Shown one piece after another: positions 7,295-15,116 of a stretch of DNA of 54,880 bases (positions within the stretch are counted from its first letter, which is position 1; each line of letters opens with the position of its first letter). The stretch comes from Bacteroidales bacterium (GTDB lineage Bacteria; Bacteroidota; Bacteroidia; Bacteroidales; Bacteroidaceae): assembly GCA_029218405.1 (NCBI GenBank), contig JAQXRG010000070.1:1-54880 (forward strand). Direction: 5' to 3'. The notes beneath the pieces were generated by a model that did no database searches, was not told the DNA's origin, and saw only the letters and a list, made by a program, of their open reading frames with translations. The translations under genes and the position numbers were made by a program.

Positions 7295-7322
7295 AGGGGC
7301 CTGCCGGCGGCCGCGCCCCCGC

Positions 7323-8135
7323 TCAGATGCGCCAGCCGGCAGGGTCGCCGTCGTTGGCCGACACCTCCAACAGGGAGGAGGGGGCGTAGCCGCTGATCTT
7401 GCGGAAATCGGTGGTGAGGTGGGAGAAATCGTAGTAGCCGTTGCGCCAGGCCACCTCGGTGAGTGTGGCGGTACCCGGCAGCGATGACTTCAGGTCGTGG
7501 AGGGTACGGTGGTAACGCTGCAGCCGCAGGTAGTCCTTGGGCGAGAGGCCGACCTTCTCGGCGAACAGCCGGGAGAACTGGCGCTCGCTGAGACAGGCCT
7601 CGGAGGCGATGTCGCCCACCCGGAGGCCGGACACGTGCAGACGGCTGTAGGCCAGCGCACGGTACAGGCGGCGGAGGGTCAGGATGTCGGGAGCGGCACC
7701 GTCCACCCGCCGCAGGAAGAACGCGTCCATCGCCGCCCAGGCCTGCAGGGGACCCGGTGCCGACAGCACGCGGTCCTCCAGCTCCAGCAGCGAGGGGTCG
7801 GACAGGTCGGACAGCGGGACGGCCCGCCCGAAATACTCGTGGAGGGGGGCCTGGAAGAAAAGGCCGGCCCCCAGGGTGGTGAAGTGGGCGCCCACAATCT
7901 CTATCCCGCCGGTGGCAAGGATGTCCTGCCAGCGCACGCTCTGGCCCGAGAGGCAGCTCACCACCGGTCCGCAGCCGGCATAGTCCACCCGGTCGCCGCG
8001 GTAGAAGCACAGCCCCATCTCGCCGTTGGGCACGATGCGCTGCACGGCGGGAGGAGCGGGGTCGCGCCCATAGAAATACATCTTGAGGAAGGGGCGCAAC
8101 CGCTCGTGCGGCAACCGGAAGGACAGCTCGGTCAT
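7323..8135 (-). CDS. AraC family transcriptional regulator
   Basis: A 270-residue protein from ATG 8135 (MTELSFRLPHERLRPFLKMY); a GTG five codons upstream, overlapping the GNAT stop, is the alternative. The N-terminal ~140 residues resemble the cupin-like DUF6597 sensor domain of AraC proteins. The C-terminal ~100 residues hold two helix-turn-helices: LRVGDIASEACLSERQFSRLF, then TLTEVAWRNGYYDFSHLTTDF followed by RKISGYAPSSL, the classic AraC signature. It would regulate transcription in response to a small ligand that cannot be read from sequence. It follows the GNAT gene by 8 bp, so the two are likely one unit. Confidence 0.85.
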   Translation of the reverse strand: MTELSFRLPHERLRPFLKMYFYGRDPAPPAVQRIVPNGEMGLCFYRGDRVDYAGCGPVVSCLSGQSVRWQDILATGGIEIVGAHFTTLGAGLFFQAPLHEYFGRAVPLSDLSDPSLLELEDRVLSAPGPLQAWAAMDAFFLRRVDGAAPDILTLRRLYRALAYSRLHVSGLRVGDIASEACLSERQFSRLFAEKVGLSPKDYLRLQRYHRTLHDLKSSLPGTATLTEVAWRNGYYDFSHLTTDFRKISGYAPSSLLEVSANDGDPAGWRI

Positions 8136-8143
8136 GGCCGGTG

Positions 8144-8788
8144 TCACCACAACTGGCCGGGCAGCCGCCGCTTCTCCTTGGGCGGGAACTGCCGGTCGAA
8201 GGTTTCACACGCCGCCTCGTCCACAAAATAGCCCTGGGGCGTGGCGTACTCGCCGGTCACCCCGTCGAGGTAGCCGGGACGCAGCTCCTTGCAGAGGAAG
8301 AACGAGGCGTCCTCCCCTTCGGGCAGTCCGTGGTAGCGGAGGCTGAACTCGGAGGCGTAACGGAAGCCGCACTGGCCGTAGAAGGCGATGTCGCCCTCGA
8401 AGCAGACGGCGCCGAAGCCCATCCGGGAGGCCTCGGCGAGGGTATGGTCGAGCAAGGCCTTGCCATAGCCCCGCCGCTGCCAGGCGGGCAGGATGCCGAT
8501 GGGGCCCACGGTGAGGAGGGGCAGCGGCCCCTGCCGGTCGGTCTGCAGGACGGCCCTCATGCACGCCACCTGCCCCACGAGGAGCGGACGGCCGTCGGCG
8601 CCGGGGAGGGTCATCACTAAGTTCAGTTCGGGGACAAACGCCGGGTCCTGACGCAGGCAGTGCATCACATAGTGCTCCAGACAGCCGGGACGATAGACGT
8701 TCCAGAAGGCCTCACGGATGAGGTTCTCCACTTCGTGCCGCTCTTCGGGCCGTTCCCTTCGGATGATGTAGTCAATACAGTCGTTCAT
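8144..8788 (-). CDS. GNAT family N-acetyltransferase
   Basis: A 214-residue protein from ATG 8788 (MNDCIDYIIRRERPEERHEV). The acetyl-CoA binding motif A is clear: LTVGPIGILPAWQRRGYGKA (V-x3-LP-x-Q-R-R-G-x-G-x-A), followed by GFGAVCFEGD and YGQCGFRYA, typical of YhbS-like GNATs. The C-terminus (EGEDASFFLCKEL) fits the same subgroup. Substrate is unknown. The longer ORF would start upstream of the promoter, so the ATG at 8788 is chosen. It shares a transcript with the AraC regulator. Confidence 0.85.
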   Translation of the reverse strand: MNDCIDYIIRRERPEERHEVENLIREAFWNVYRPGCLEHYVMHCLRQDPAFVPELNLVMTLPGADGRPLLVGQVACMRAVLQTDRQGPLPLLTVGPIGILPAWQRRGYGKALLDHTLAEASRMGFGAVCFEGDIAFYGQCGFRYASEFSLRYHGLPEGEDASFFLCKELRPGYLDGVTGEYATPQGYFVDEAACETFDRQFPPKEKRRLPGQLW

Positions 8789-8824
8789 AATGGTTCGTTT
8801 TTTAATGAATGATGAATACGGGGG

Positions 8825-8832
8825 CAAAGATA
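8825..8832 (-). promoter_or_regulatory. -7 element TATCTTTG (minus strand) for GNAT-araC
   Basis: CAAAGATA on the plus strand gives TATCTTTG reading leftward, 37 bp before the GNAT ATG. It lies just 40 bp from the stop of the upstream hydrolase gene, so the GNAT-AraC pair has its own promoter. Confidence 0.65.
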
Positions 8833-8871
8833 CGTGTCCTGCCGCGAAGGGAACTGTAAAAACCGGACATC

Positions 8872-10194
8872 TCACTTCAGGTGCCGCTGGATCCAGCGCA
8901 GCTGCCCGCGCTCGGTCTCCTCGGACACCCAGTGCTCGTTGACGGGGGTCAGCAAGGCCTCCTTGGGCCCGGCCAGCACGTTATAGACGATGTAGCTGGT
9001 GGTGGGCGGACAGGTGTTGTCGTTGTAGCCCCAGGTCATATAGACGGGAGCGGTGATGAGCCGGGCGAAGTTGACCACGTCGTAATAGGCCATGGTGCGC
9101 AGCTTCTCGGGCGTGTCCATGCCCGGCTGGCGGAAGAAATGGGGATAGCCGCCCGCCTTGCCGGTGGTGTAGCGGGCCATGTCGCTCAGGGCCGGATGGT
9201 TGGCCACGCAGGCGGTGACCCGCGGGTCGAGTCCGGCGGTGACCAAGGCCAGCGCACCTCCCTGGCTGCCGCCCTGCACCACGACGTTGCGTCCGTCCCA
9301 CTCGGGCAGGGAGACCAGCAGGTCAATGGCCCGCACGCAGGCCAGATAGACCCGCTTCATGTAGTAGTGGTCGCGGTGGTCGAGCCCGTTGGTCAGGTAG
9401 CCGTTCTCGCGCCCGTTGAAGGCATTGCTGATTTCGCGGAACTGCGCGTCGGTGAGCCGGGGGTCCAGTCCGTGGATCTCCATCTCCATGCGGATGCAGC
9501 CTTCCTCGGCGTAGTAGGCATGGCGCAGGGGGTCCTTGATGGTCTTCACGCCCGCCCCCGGCGGACAGAGCACCACGGGGCAGCTTCCCTTCTGCGCGTG
9601 CTTGGGGTAGAACAGGTAGGCATAGACGCACTGGCCCCTGCGGTTGAGCTGCAGCCGCACGAGGTAGCAGTCCACCTTGTCGGTGCAGTACTCCTCGGCC
9701 CGCTCGCGGGTGTAGGTCAGGGGGAACTTGGCCGCCTCGGCCTTGTTCCGTTCCCAGAAGTCGCGGAAGTCGTCGGGCATCGCGGTGAAGGGTTCCAGTC
9801 GTTCGGGCGAGAAGCCCAGCTTGATGTGGTGGGTGTAGGTCTTTCCGCCCAGCTCGGCGGTGAGCGTGCAGTCGCGGAAGCCGGGCTCCTTCATCGTGCC
9901 GAAGGGCAGGGTGGCCCGTCCGTCCCGGAGGCGGAGGGTGCCGGTGCGGTCGGCGGGCAGCATATCATCGGCCAGAGTGTAGCGCACCTCCAGCCCGTCC
10001 ACGGGCATGCCGTAGCGGAAGAGCCTCACCTCCACCTCGGCCTTCTCGCCGGTGCGGTAGAGCCAGTCGGCGTGGTCGGGGACGGTGACCCACAGCACGT
10101 CGCTGCGGTAAGGATAGTTCTCGGCGTACAGGAGGCCGGCCAGCAGGAGGAGCGGCAGCATCCACAGTCGTTTGCAAGGTTGGTTCAGTCTCAT
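8872..10194 (-). CDS. secreted acetylxylan esterase-like alpha/beta hydrolase (CE7/AXE1)
   Basis: From ATG 10194 (MRLNQPCKRLWMLPLLLLAG) the protein has 440 residues with a signal peptide ending near LLYA. Residues ~20-130 form a beta-sandwich-like N-terminal domain. The rest is an AXE1/acetyl-xylan-esterase fold: RRGQCVYAYLFYPK and VVLCPPGAGVKT early, the nucleophile elbow GGSQGG (Ser ~314), the acid in TWGYNDNTCPP and the catalytic His in NEHWVS near the end. The family removes acetyl groups from sugars. No xylanase or other glycan enzyme is adjacent, so the natural substrate is open. An upstream in-frame start adds 13 residues before the signal peptide and is less likely. Confidence 0.8.
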   Translation of the reverse strand: MRLNQPCKRLWMLPLLLLAGLLYAENYPYRSDVLWVTVPDHADWLYRTGEKAEVEVRLFRYGMPVDGLEVRYTLADDMLPADRTGTLRLRDGRATLPFGTMKEPGFRDCTLTAELGGKTYTHHIKLGFSPERLEPFTAMPDDFRDFWERNKAEAAKFPLTYTRERAEEYCTDKVDCYLVRLQLNRRGQCVYAYLFYPKHAQKGSCPVVLCPPGAGVKTIKDPLRHAYYAEEGCIRMEMEIHGLDPRLTDAQFREISNAFNGRENGYLTNGLDHRDHYYMKRVYLACVRAIDLLVSLPEWDGRNVVVQGGSQGGALALVTAGLDPRVTACVANHPALSDMARYTTGKAGGYPHFFRQPGMDTPEKLRTMAYYDVVNFARLITAPVYMTWGYNDNTCPPTTSYIVYNVLAGPKEALLTPVNEHWVSEETERGQLRWIQRHLK

Positions 10195-10254
10195 GGTCAG
10201 TAGCGGTAAATGGGTGAGTGACGAATGGTTCAAAGGATTCTGGGGGTGAATGGC

Positions 10255-12720
10255 TCAGTTCTGGTAATACACTCGCTTGACGCGGTTGGACACGCCGGTG
10301 AGGATCTCGTAGGGGATGGTGCCCAGCTCGTCGGACAACTGGGTGACGGGCAGGTCGTCGCCGAAGATGACCACCTTGTCGCCTTCTTGGCAGTCGATGC
10401 CGGTGACATCGATCATGCACACGTCCATGCAGATGTTGCCCACGTAGGGTGCCTTCTGCCCCTTCACGAGGCAGTAGCCGTGGCCGTTGCCCAGGTGCCG
10501 GTTCAGTCCGTCCGCGTAGCCGATGGGGATGGCGGCGATGCGGGAGTCGCGCTGCAGCACGCCCTTGCGGCTGTAGCCCACGGTCTCCTCGGCCGGCACG
10601 TCGTGAATCTGGAGGATGGTGGTCCGCAGGGTGCTCACGTTGTGCAGGATGTGGTTGGTGAAGGGGTCGATGCCGTAGAGGCCGATACCGAGGCGCACCA
10701 TCTCGAACTGGGCGCCGGGGTAGCGCTCGATGCCCGCCGTGTTGCAGATGTGGCGCAGGATCTTGTGCTTGAAGGCCGACTGCAGGGTGGCGGCGGCGGC
10801 TTCGAACGTCTCTATCTGCCGCCGGGTGAACGAGTCGAACCGTGTGGCGTCGCTGCCCACGAGGTGGGAGAAGATGGAGCGGGGGATGACGGAGTTCTGC
10901 CGCCGGAGCCGTTCCACCAACCGGGGCATGTCCTTGGGGTCGAAGCCCAGCCGGTGCATCCCCGTGTCTATCTTGATGTGGATGGGGAAGTTGGTCACGC
11001 CCTCGCGTTCGGCGGCCTTGATGAGCTCTTCCAGCAGGTGGAAGCTATAGACCTCGGGCTCCAGCTTGTAGTCGAAGAGGGTATGGAAGGCGGTCAGCTC
11101 GGGGTTCATGATGATGATGGAGCTGTTGATGCCCGCCTTGCGCAGGTCGGCCCCTTCGTCGGCCACCGCCACGGCGAGGTAATCGACGCGCTGGTCCTCC
11201 AAGGTCTTGGCAATCTCGAACGAGCCGGCCCCGTAGGCCGACGCCTTGACCATGCAGACCATCTTGGTGTCCGGCTTGAGGCGGTTGCGGTAATGGTTCA
11301 GGTTGTCCACCAGCGCGTTGAGGTTAATCTCAAGGATGGTCTCGTGGACCTTCAGCTCCAGCAGGTCGGTGATGAGGTCGAAGCGGAAGGCGCGCGCGCC
11401 CTTGATGAGCACCACGGCGTCGCGCAGCGAGAGCAGCAGCTCGGACTCCAGCAGCTCGGCCGTGGAGCGGAAGAAGTGTTTCTCGATGCCGAAACGGGCG
11501 GAGGAGGCGGAAATCTCCTCGCCCACCCCGATGATGGTGTCCACGCCCCGGCTGTTCACCAGGTCGGCCACCTGGCGGTAGAGGAGCTTGCCGCTCTGTC
11601 CGCTCTCCAGGATGTCGGACAGGATGAGCACCTTCTTGCGGCCCTTGTCGTCGCTGCGGCGTGCCATGAAGTCGAGGGCGATGTCGAGCGAGGCGAAATC
11701 GGAGTTGTAGCTGTCGTTGATGAGCACGCAGCCGTTCTGCCCCTCCTTCACCTCCAGGCGCATCGCCACGGGTTCGAGGCGTGCCATGCGCTCGGCGATG
11801 GCCTCGGGCGAGACCATGAGGTACAGGGCCACGGCAAGGCAGTGGAGGGAGTTCTCCACCGAGGCGTCGTCGATGAAGGGGATGCGGTACTCCTTGCGGA
11901 AGCCGAGGTAGCGGTAGCGGACGGTGGTGCCGGTGGTGTCCTTCTCGACCGACTCGATGAACAGGGGCCGCTCGGGGTCTTTCATGGACCAGGCTATCTC
12001 GCGCGAGGTGAAGAGGAACTTGCTCACGCAGCTGCTCACCAGCTCGTTGTCGCCGTTGTAGATGATGACGTCACAGTCCTTGAAGAGCTGGAGCTTCTCC
12101 ATGCACTTGTCCTGCAACGAGCTGAAGTTCTCCTGATGGGCCCCTCCGATGTTGGTCAGCACCCCGATGGTGGGACGGATGATGGGCTGGAGGGCCTCCA
12201 TCTCGTTCATCTCGGAGATGCCCGCCTCGAAGACGCCCAGCTCGGTGTGCTCGTTCATGAGCCAGACGGAGAGGGGCACGCCTATCTGTGAGTTGTAGCT
12301 GCGGGGGGATCGGGTGATGACCTTGTCTGGACTGACCAGCTGGTAGATCCATTCCTTCACCACTGTCTTGCCGTTGCTGCCGGTGATGCCGACCACGGGC
12401 ACGTCGAAGCCGGCGCGGTGGCTGGCGGCGAGGCGCTGGAGGGCGCGCAGCGGACGGTCCACGCGCAGGAAGTTGGCGTCGGGGAAAGCGGTAAGGGGCG
12501 TGGGCACGTCGCTCACCACAAAGTTGCGTACGCCCCGCTTGTAGAGGTCGGGGATATATTTATGGCCGTCGTTGCGCTTGGTCTTGAGCGCAAAGAACAG
12601 GGTCTCCTCGGGGAAACACAGGGAGCGGCTGTCGGTCAGTATCCAGTCAATCTGTGCGGGACGCTGTCCGATTCGTTCAGCCGCGATGACTGAAACTATC
12701 TCTTCAATTGAATTTGGCAT
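10255..12720 (-). CDS. murF: bifunctional MurF ligase / alanine racemase
   Basis: An 821-residue fusion. The N-terminal ~450 residues are MurF (UDP-MurNAc-tripeptide:D-Ala-D-Ala ligase), with P-loop GITGSNGKT at 111-119, FEAGISEMNEMEAL, and VLINDSYNSDFASL. The C-terminal ~370 residues are alanine racemase: PLP lysine in MVCMVKASAYGAG, HIKIDTGMHRLGF, the RPGxxFxMVRLGIGLYG-like segment and IPIGYADGLNRHLGNG. Both act in the cytoplasm on the D-Ala branch of peptidoglycan synthesis: Alr makes D-Ala, MurF adds D-Ala-D-Ala. This fusion is normal for Bacteroidetes. It stands 60 bp downstream of the hydrolase gene's start on the same strand, and the AAA pseudogene is divergent from it. Confidence 0.95.
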   Translation of the reverse strand: MPNSIEEIVSVIAAERIGQRPAQIDWILTDSRSLCFPEETLFFALKTKRNDGHKYIPDLYKRGVRNFVVSDVPTPLTAFPDANFLRVDRPLRALQRLAASHRAGFDVPVVGITGSNGKTVVKEWIYQLVSPDKVITRSPRSYNSQIGVPLSVWLMNEHTELGVFEAGISEMNEMEALQPIIRPTIGVLTNIGGAHQENFSSLQDKCMEKLQLFKDCDVIIYNGDNELVSSCVSKFLFTSREIAWSMKDPERPLFIESVEKDTTGTTVRYRYLGFRKEYRIPFIDDASVENSLHCLAVALYLMVSPEAIAERMARLEPVAMRLEVKEGQNGCVLINDSYNSDFASLDIALDFMARRSDDKGRKKVLILSDILESGQSGKLLYRQVADLVNSRGVDTIIGVGEEISASSARFGIEKHFFRSTAELLESELLLSLRDAVVLIKGARAFRFDLITDLLELKVHETILEINLNALVDNLNHYRNRLKPDTKMVCMVKASAYGAGSFEIAKTLEDQRVDYLAVAVADEGADLRKAGINSSIIIMNPELTAFHTLFDYKLEPEVYSFHLLEELIKAAEREGVTNFPIHIKIDTGMHRLGFDPKDMPRLVERLRRQNSVIPRSIFSHLVGSDATRFDSFTRRQIETFEAAAATLQSAFKHKILRHICNTAGIERYPGAQFEMVRLGIGLYGIDPFTNHILHNVSTLRTTILQIHDVPAEETVGYSRKGVLQRDSRIAAIPIGYADGLNRHLGNGHGYCLVKGQKAPYVGNICMDVCMIDVTGIDCQEGDKVVIFGDDLPVTQLSDELGTIPYEILTGVSNRVKRVYYQN

Positions 12721-12814
12721 GTTCTTAATTGTTTTAGCGGTCTAAGTACGGCATTTTTTCTGAGATTCGCCCTATCTTTAACAGTATTTGGCTTAAAGGC
12801 GGGCAATAAATGCG

Positions 12815-12822
12815 TATCTTTG
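12815..12822 (+). promoter_or_regulatory. -7 element TATCTTTG before the AAA pseudogene
   Basis: TATCTTTG lies 36 bp before the ATG of the broken ATPase gene; a TTTG box is found 24 bp upstream at 12787-12790. The promoter appears intact although the gene is not. Confidence 0.6.
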
Positions 12823-12857
12823 CGTCATTATTGATTTAACATAACGCAATACCCATA

Positions 12858-13857
12858 ATGATGCCGAAGCAAGAACACCCCAAGAACCCTTTCATCATTG
12901 AGGGGTACGTGTCGCCCGATTATTTCTGCGACCGTGAGAAAGAGACCGACCTGCTCCTACGAGACCAAGAACCTTGACGAATTTGTGTATGAACTCGGAA
13001 AAGGCATTCTGGCGGAACTGCGCTCCAAAGGCCGCAAGGTGTGGGAAACGTTCCTGGATGTGGTCCATTCGCTGAGATCCACCATTTCATTCGATATCAA
13101 CGGCAATCCGGAATGGAGTGCGGGTATCGGCGACATCACACGCGCCGACGTGACACTTGACGAACTGTTCAACTACCTCAGCTGCGCCAACAAGCCGTGT
13201 CTGGTCGCCATTGACGAGTTCCAGACCATTGCCGGCTATCCGGAGAAGACGGTGGAAGCGGCGCTACGAAAGCGGATACAGAACTGCCACAATGCGAATT
13301 TCGTGTTCGCGGGCTCTAAGCGGCACATGGTGGCACAGATGTTCACCTCGCCCTCACGTCCCTTCTACAACAGTTCGGCCATTATGGGACTGGAACCGAT
13401 TGACCGGACGGTGTATTGTGCATTCGCCAACCGACACCTCTCACGCATCGGGAAAGAAATCTCGCGCGAGGCGTTCGACCATCTCTACGACACTTACGAT
13501 GGCGTGACGTGGTACATTCAATATGTCATGAACATGCTCTATACGTCCCTGTCGGACCACGCTGTGTTCACGGTGGAGGACGTGGAGAACGTAGCGGACG
13601 ACATTGTCTCGCAGCATCGCTTTGCCTACCAGGCCTTGCTCTACCAGCTGACATCGAAACAGAAGCAGGTCATAACGGCCATCGCCCGCGAGCACAAGGT
13701 GGCCTCCGTCCTGTCACAGGCGTTTCTCCGCAAGTACCACCTGGGAGCGAGCACGGTGCAGGGAACTGTCAAGGTATTGCTGGACCGCGACCTCATCACC
13801 TACGACGAGGGGGTGTATCAGCTCAGCGACAAGTTTTTCTCACGCTATCTTGCCTGA
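12858..13857 (+). pseudogene. archaeal-type AAA ATPase, internal deletion removing the P-loop
   Basis: The gene starts MMPKQEHPKNPFIIEGYVSP and continues to DREKETDLLL, then stops out of frame. After CTGCTC at about 12955 a different frame runs YETKNLDEFVYELGKGILAE to the end at 13857. Intact relatives in Bacteroidales have between these blocks about 45-50 residues with the Walker A motif (xAPRRxGKTxL); here they are missing. The remaining part keeps the Walker B-like CLVAIDEFQTI and the C-terminal winged helix (LGASTVQGTVKVLLDRDLI). Without a P-loop it cannot bind ATP normally, and the frame is broken, so it is called a pseudogene. A shorter product from an internal start cannot be excluded. 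Confidence 0.8.
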
Positions 13858-13870
13858 AGGGACACGCCCA

Positions 13871-13990
13871 CAGCCGGAAACCGAAAGAACCTACCGGAAA
13901 CGGAGGACTGCTACCGGGAGCGGAAAGACACTACCGGGAGCGGAAGGACACTACCGGGAGCGGAAGGACAGCTACCGGGACGGAAGGACT
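13871..13990. repeat. six tandem 20-bp repeats
   Basis: Six 20-bp units fit the interval exactly; the best copies read CTACCGGGAGCGGAAGGACA (13931-13950 and 13951-13970), with more diverged copies at both ends. The last unit contains the stop codon and final codons of the GSCFA gene on the opposite strand. Confidence 0.8.
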
Positions 13991-14940
13991 TCGGGGAACT
14001 CGAGGTAAGGGTACTGCTCCTGCAGCCGGCGGACCTTTGCCTCTAACTGAGCGAGAAACTGGAGGTGGGCCTCCGAGCCGGGACGGAAGGGACGGTGGTC
14101 CAACGCCTTGCCCACCGCCTCACACTCCTTCATCACCCGGAGGGTGGCGGCGGAGAAATAGGTGCGGCAGAAGCAGTCCCAGATGTAGTCAACGGCCAGC
14201 GTGCTGGGATGGAGCATGTCATCGGCATAGAAACGGTAGTCGCGCAGCTCGTCCATCAACAGCTCGTAGGCAGGGAAATACCGGCAGAAGGGGTACTCCT
14301 GACACAGACGGTCAATGGCCAGCAGCAGGGTGGCCTTGCTCAGCTGGTTGCCGTGCATCCCGTCCTTGGCGTGGCGGATGGGACTGACGGTGAACAGCAC
14401 CTTGAGCTGCGGACGGACAGCGTGGAGCCGCTCCAGCAGGGGACGCCATTCGGCGCAGATGTCCTCGACCGACAACAGACGGCGGGTGAACAGTCGCTCG
14501 GGTAGCTTGTGGCAGTTGCCTACGATACAGCCGTCGGCCTTCCACGCATAGACCCGGGCCGTGCCGAAGGTGAGCAGGAGCCAGTCCGCCTGCGGCAGGA
14601 ACGCGGAGGCGGCGGACAGGCTGTCGTTGACCCGCCGCAGGCATTCGTCGCGGTCGGGGTCGGAGAAGGAGGTGTGGTGCATGCGGCTGCCCCACAGGCC
14701 GCGGTCGAAGAACAGGTCATCGGCCTCGTAACGTTTCGCCTCCAGCACCTCGCGGAGGGCGGCAGCGATGGAGGAGGGATTGTAGAGCACGCCGTAGGGG
14801 TTCTGCAAGCAGCGGAAACGGGCGGCCCGCAGGTGGGCGCCGATGTGCTCGGTGAAGCAGGAGCCCCATAGCAGCAGGCGGTCGGCATGACGGATTTCGT
14901 CTGTCCCAGCCGGAAGGGACACGAGGGTTCTGAATTGCAT
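13972..14940 (-). CDS. GSCFA domain-containing protein (SGNH-like esterase)
   Basis: A 322-residue protein from ATG 14940 (MQFRTLVSLPAGTDEIRHAD). The family-naming block GSCFTEHIG (Ser ~34 region) is present, followed by NPYGVLYNPSSIA, LLTFGTARVY, FTVSPIRHAKDGMHGNQLSK and the terminal DMLHPSTLAVDYIW with the Asp-His pair. These fit an SGNH/GDSL-type hydrolase, perhaps acting on cell-wall or polysaccharide esters; the substrate is not known. The final codons lie inside a 20-bp tandem repeat (…LPSR then TAG), so its C-terminus was probably reshaped by the repeat. No signal peptide is seen. Confidence 0.8.
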   Translation of the reverse strand: MQFRTLVSLPAGTDEIRHADRLLLWGSCFTEHIGAHLRAARFRCLQNPYGVLYNPSSIAAALREVLEAKRYEADDLFFDRGLWGSRMHHTSFSDPDRDECLRRVNDSLSAASAFLPQADWLLLTFGTARVYAWKADGCIVGNCHKLPERLFTRRLLSVEDICAEWRPLLERLHAVRPQLKVLFTVSPIRHAKDGMHGNQLSKATLLLAIDRLCQEYPFCRYFPAYELLMDELRDYRFYADDMLHPSTLAVDYIWDCFCRTYFSAATLRVMKECEAVGKALDHRPFRPGSEAHLQFLAQLEAKVRRLQEQYPYLEFPEVLPSR

Positions 14941-14976
14941 AAGCGGACTATATATAATATAAGGTGACTCTGGGCG

Positions 14977-14984
14977 CAAAGATA
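14977..14984 (-). promoter_or_regulatory. -7 element TATCTTTG (minus strand) for the GSCFA gene
   Basis: CAAAGATA on the plus strand lies 37 bp before the GSCFA ATG, the same spacing as for the GNAT gene. It supports ATG 14940 over the upstream in-frame start. Confidence 0.6.
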
Positions 14985-15068
14985 CGGACTCTGCGGAAGA
15001 CCGGAAAGAAAAATGGTCGGATTCGGAAAAATAATGTGCTAAAAAGACGAAAATAGGACAACTTTTCT

Positions 15069-15076
15069 TACTTTTG
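15069..15076 (+). promoter_or_regulatory. -7 element TACTTTTG for susC-susD
   Basis: TACTTTTG fits TAnnTTTG, 41 bp before the SusC ATG. Just downstream the heptamer AGTTATA occurs twice (AGTTATA-ACGG-AGTTATA, 11-bp spacing), a possible operator. Confidence 0.6.
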
Positions 15077-15116
15077 CACTGTTGATAAGTTATAACGGAG
15101 TTATACCCTATATATT

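Noticed and set aside
10225-12291. A 688-residue plus-strand open frame
   Set aside because: Antisense shadow of murF-alr, which has full active-site motifs on the other strand.
13871-13990. Possible CRISPR array
   Set aside because: The 20-bp units are directly abutting with no unique spacers.
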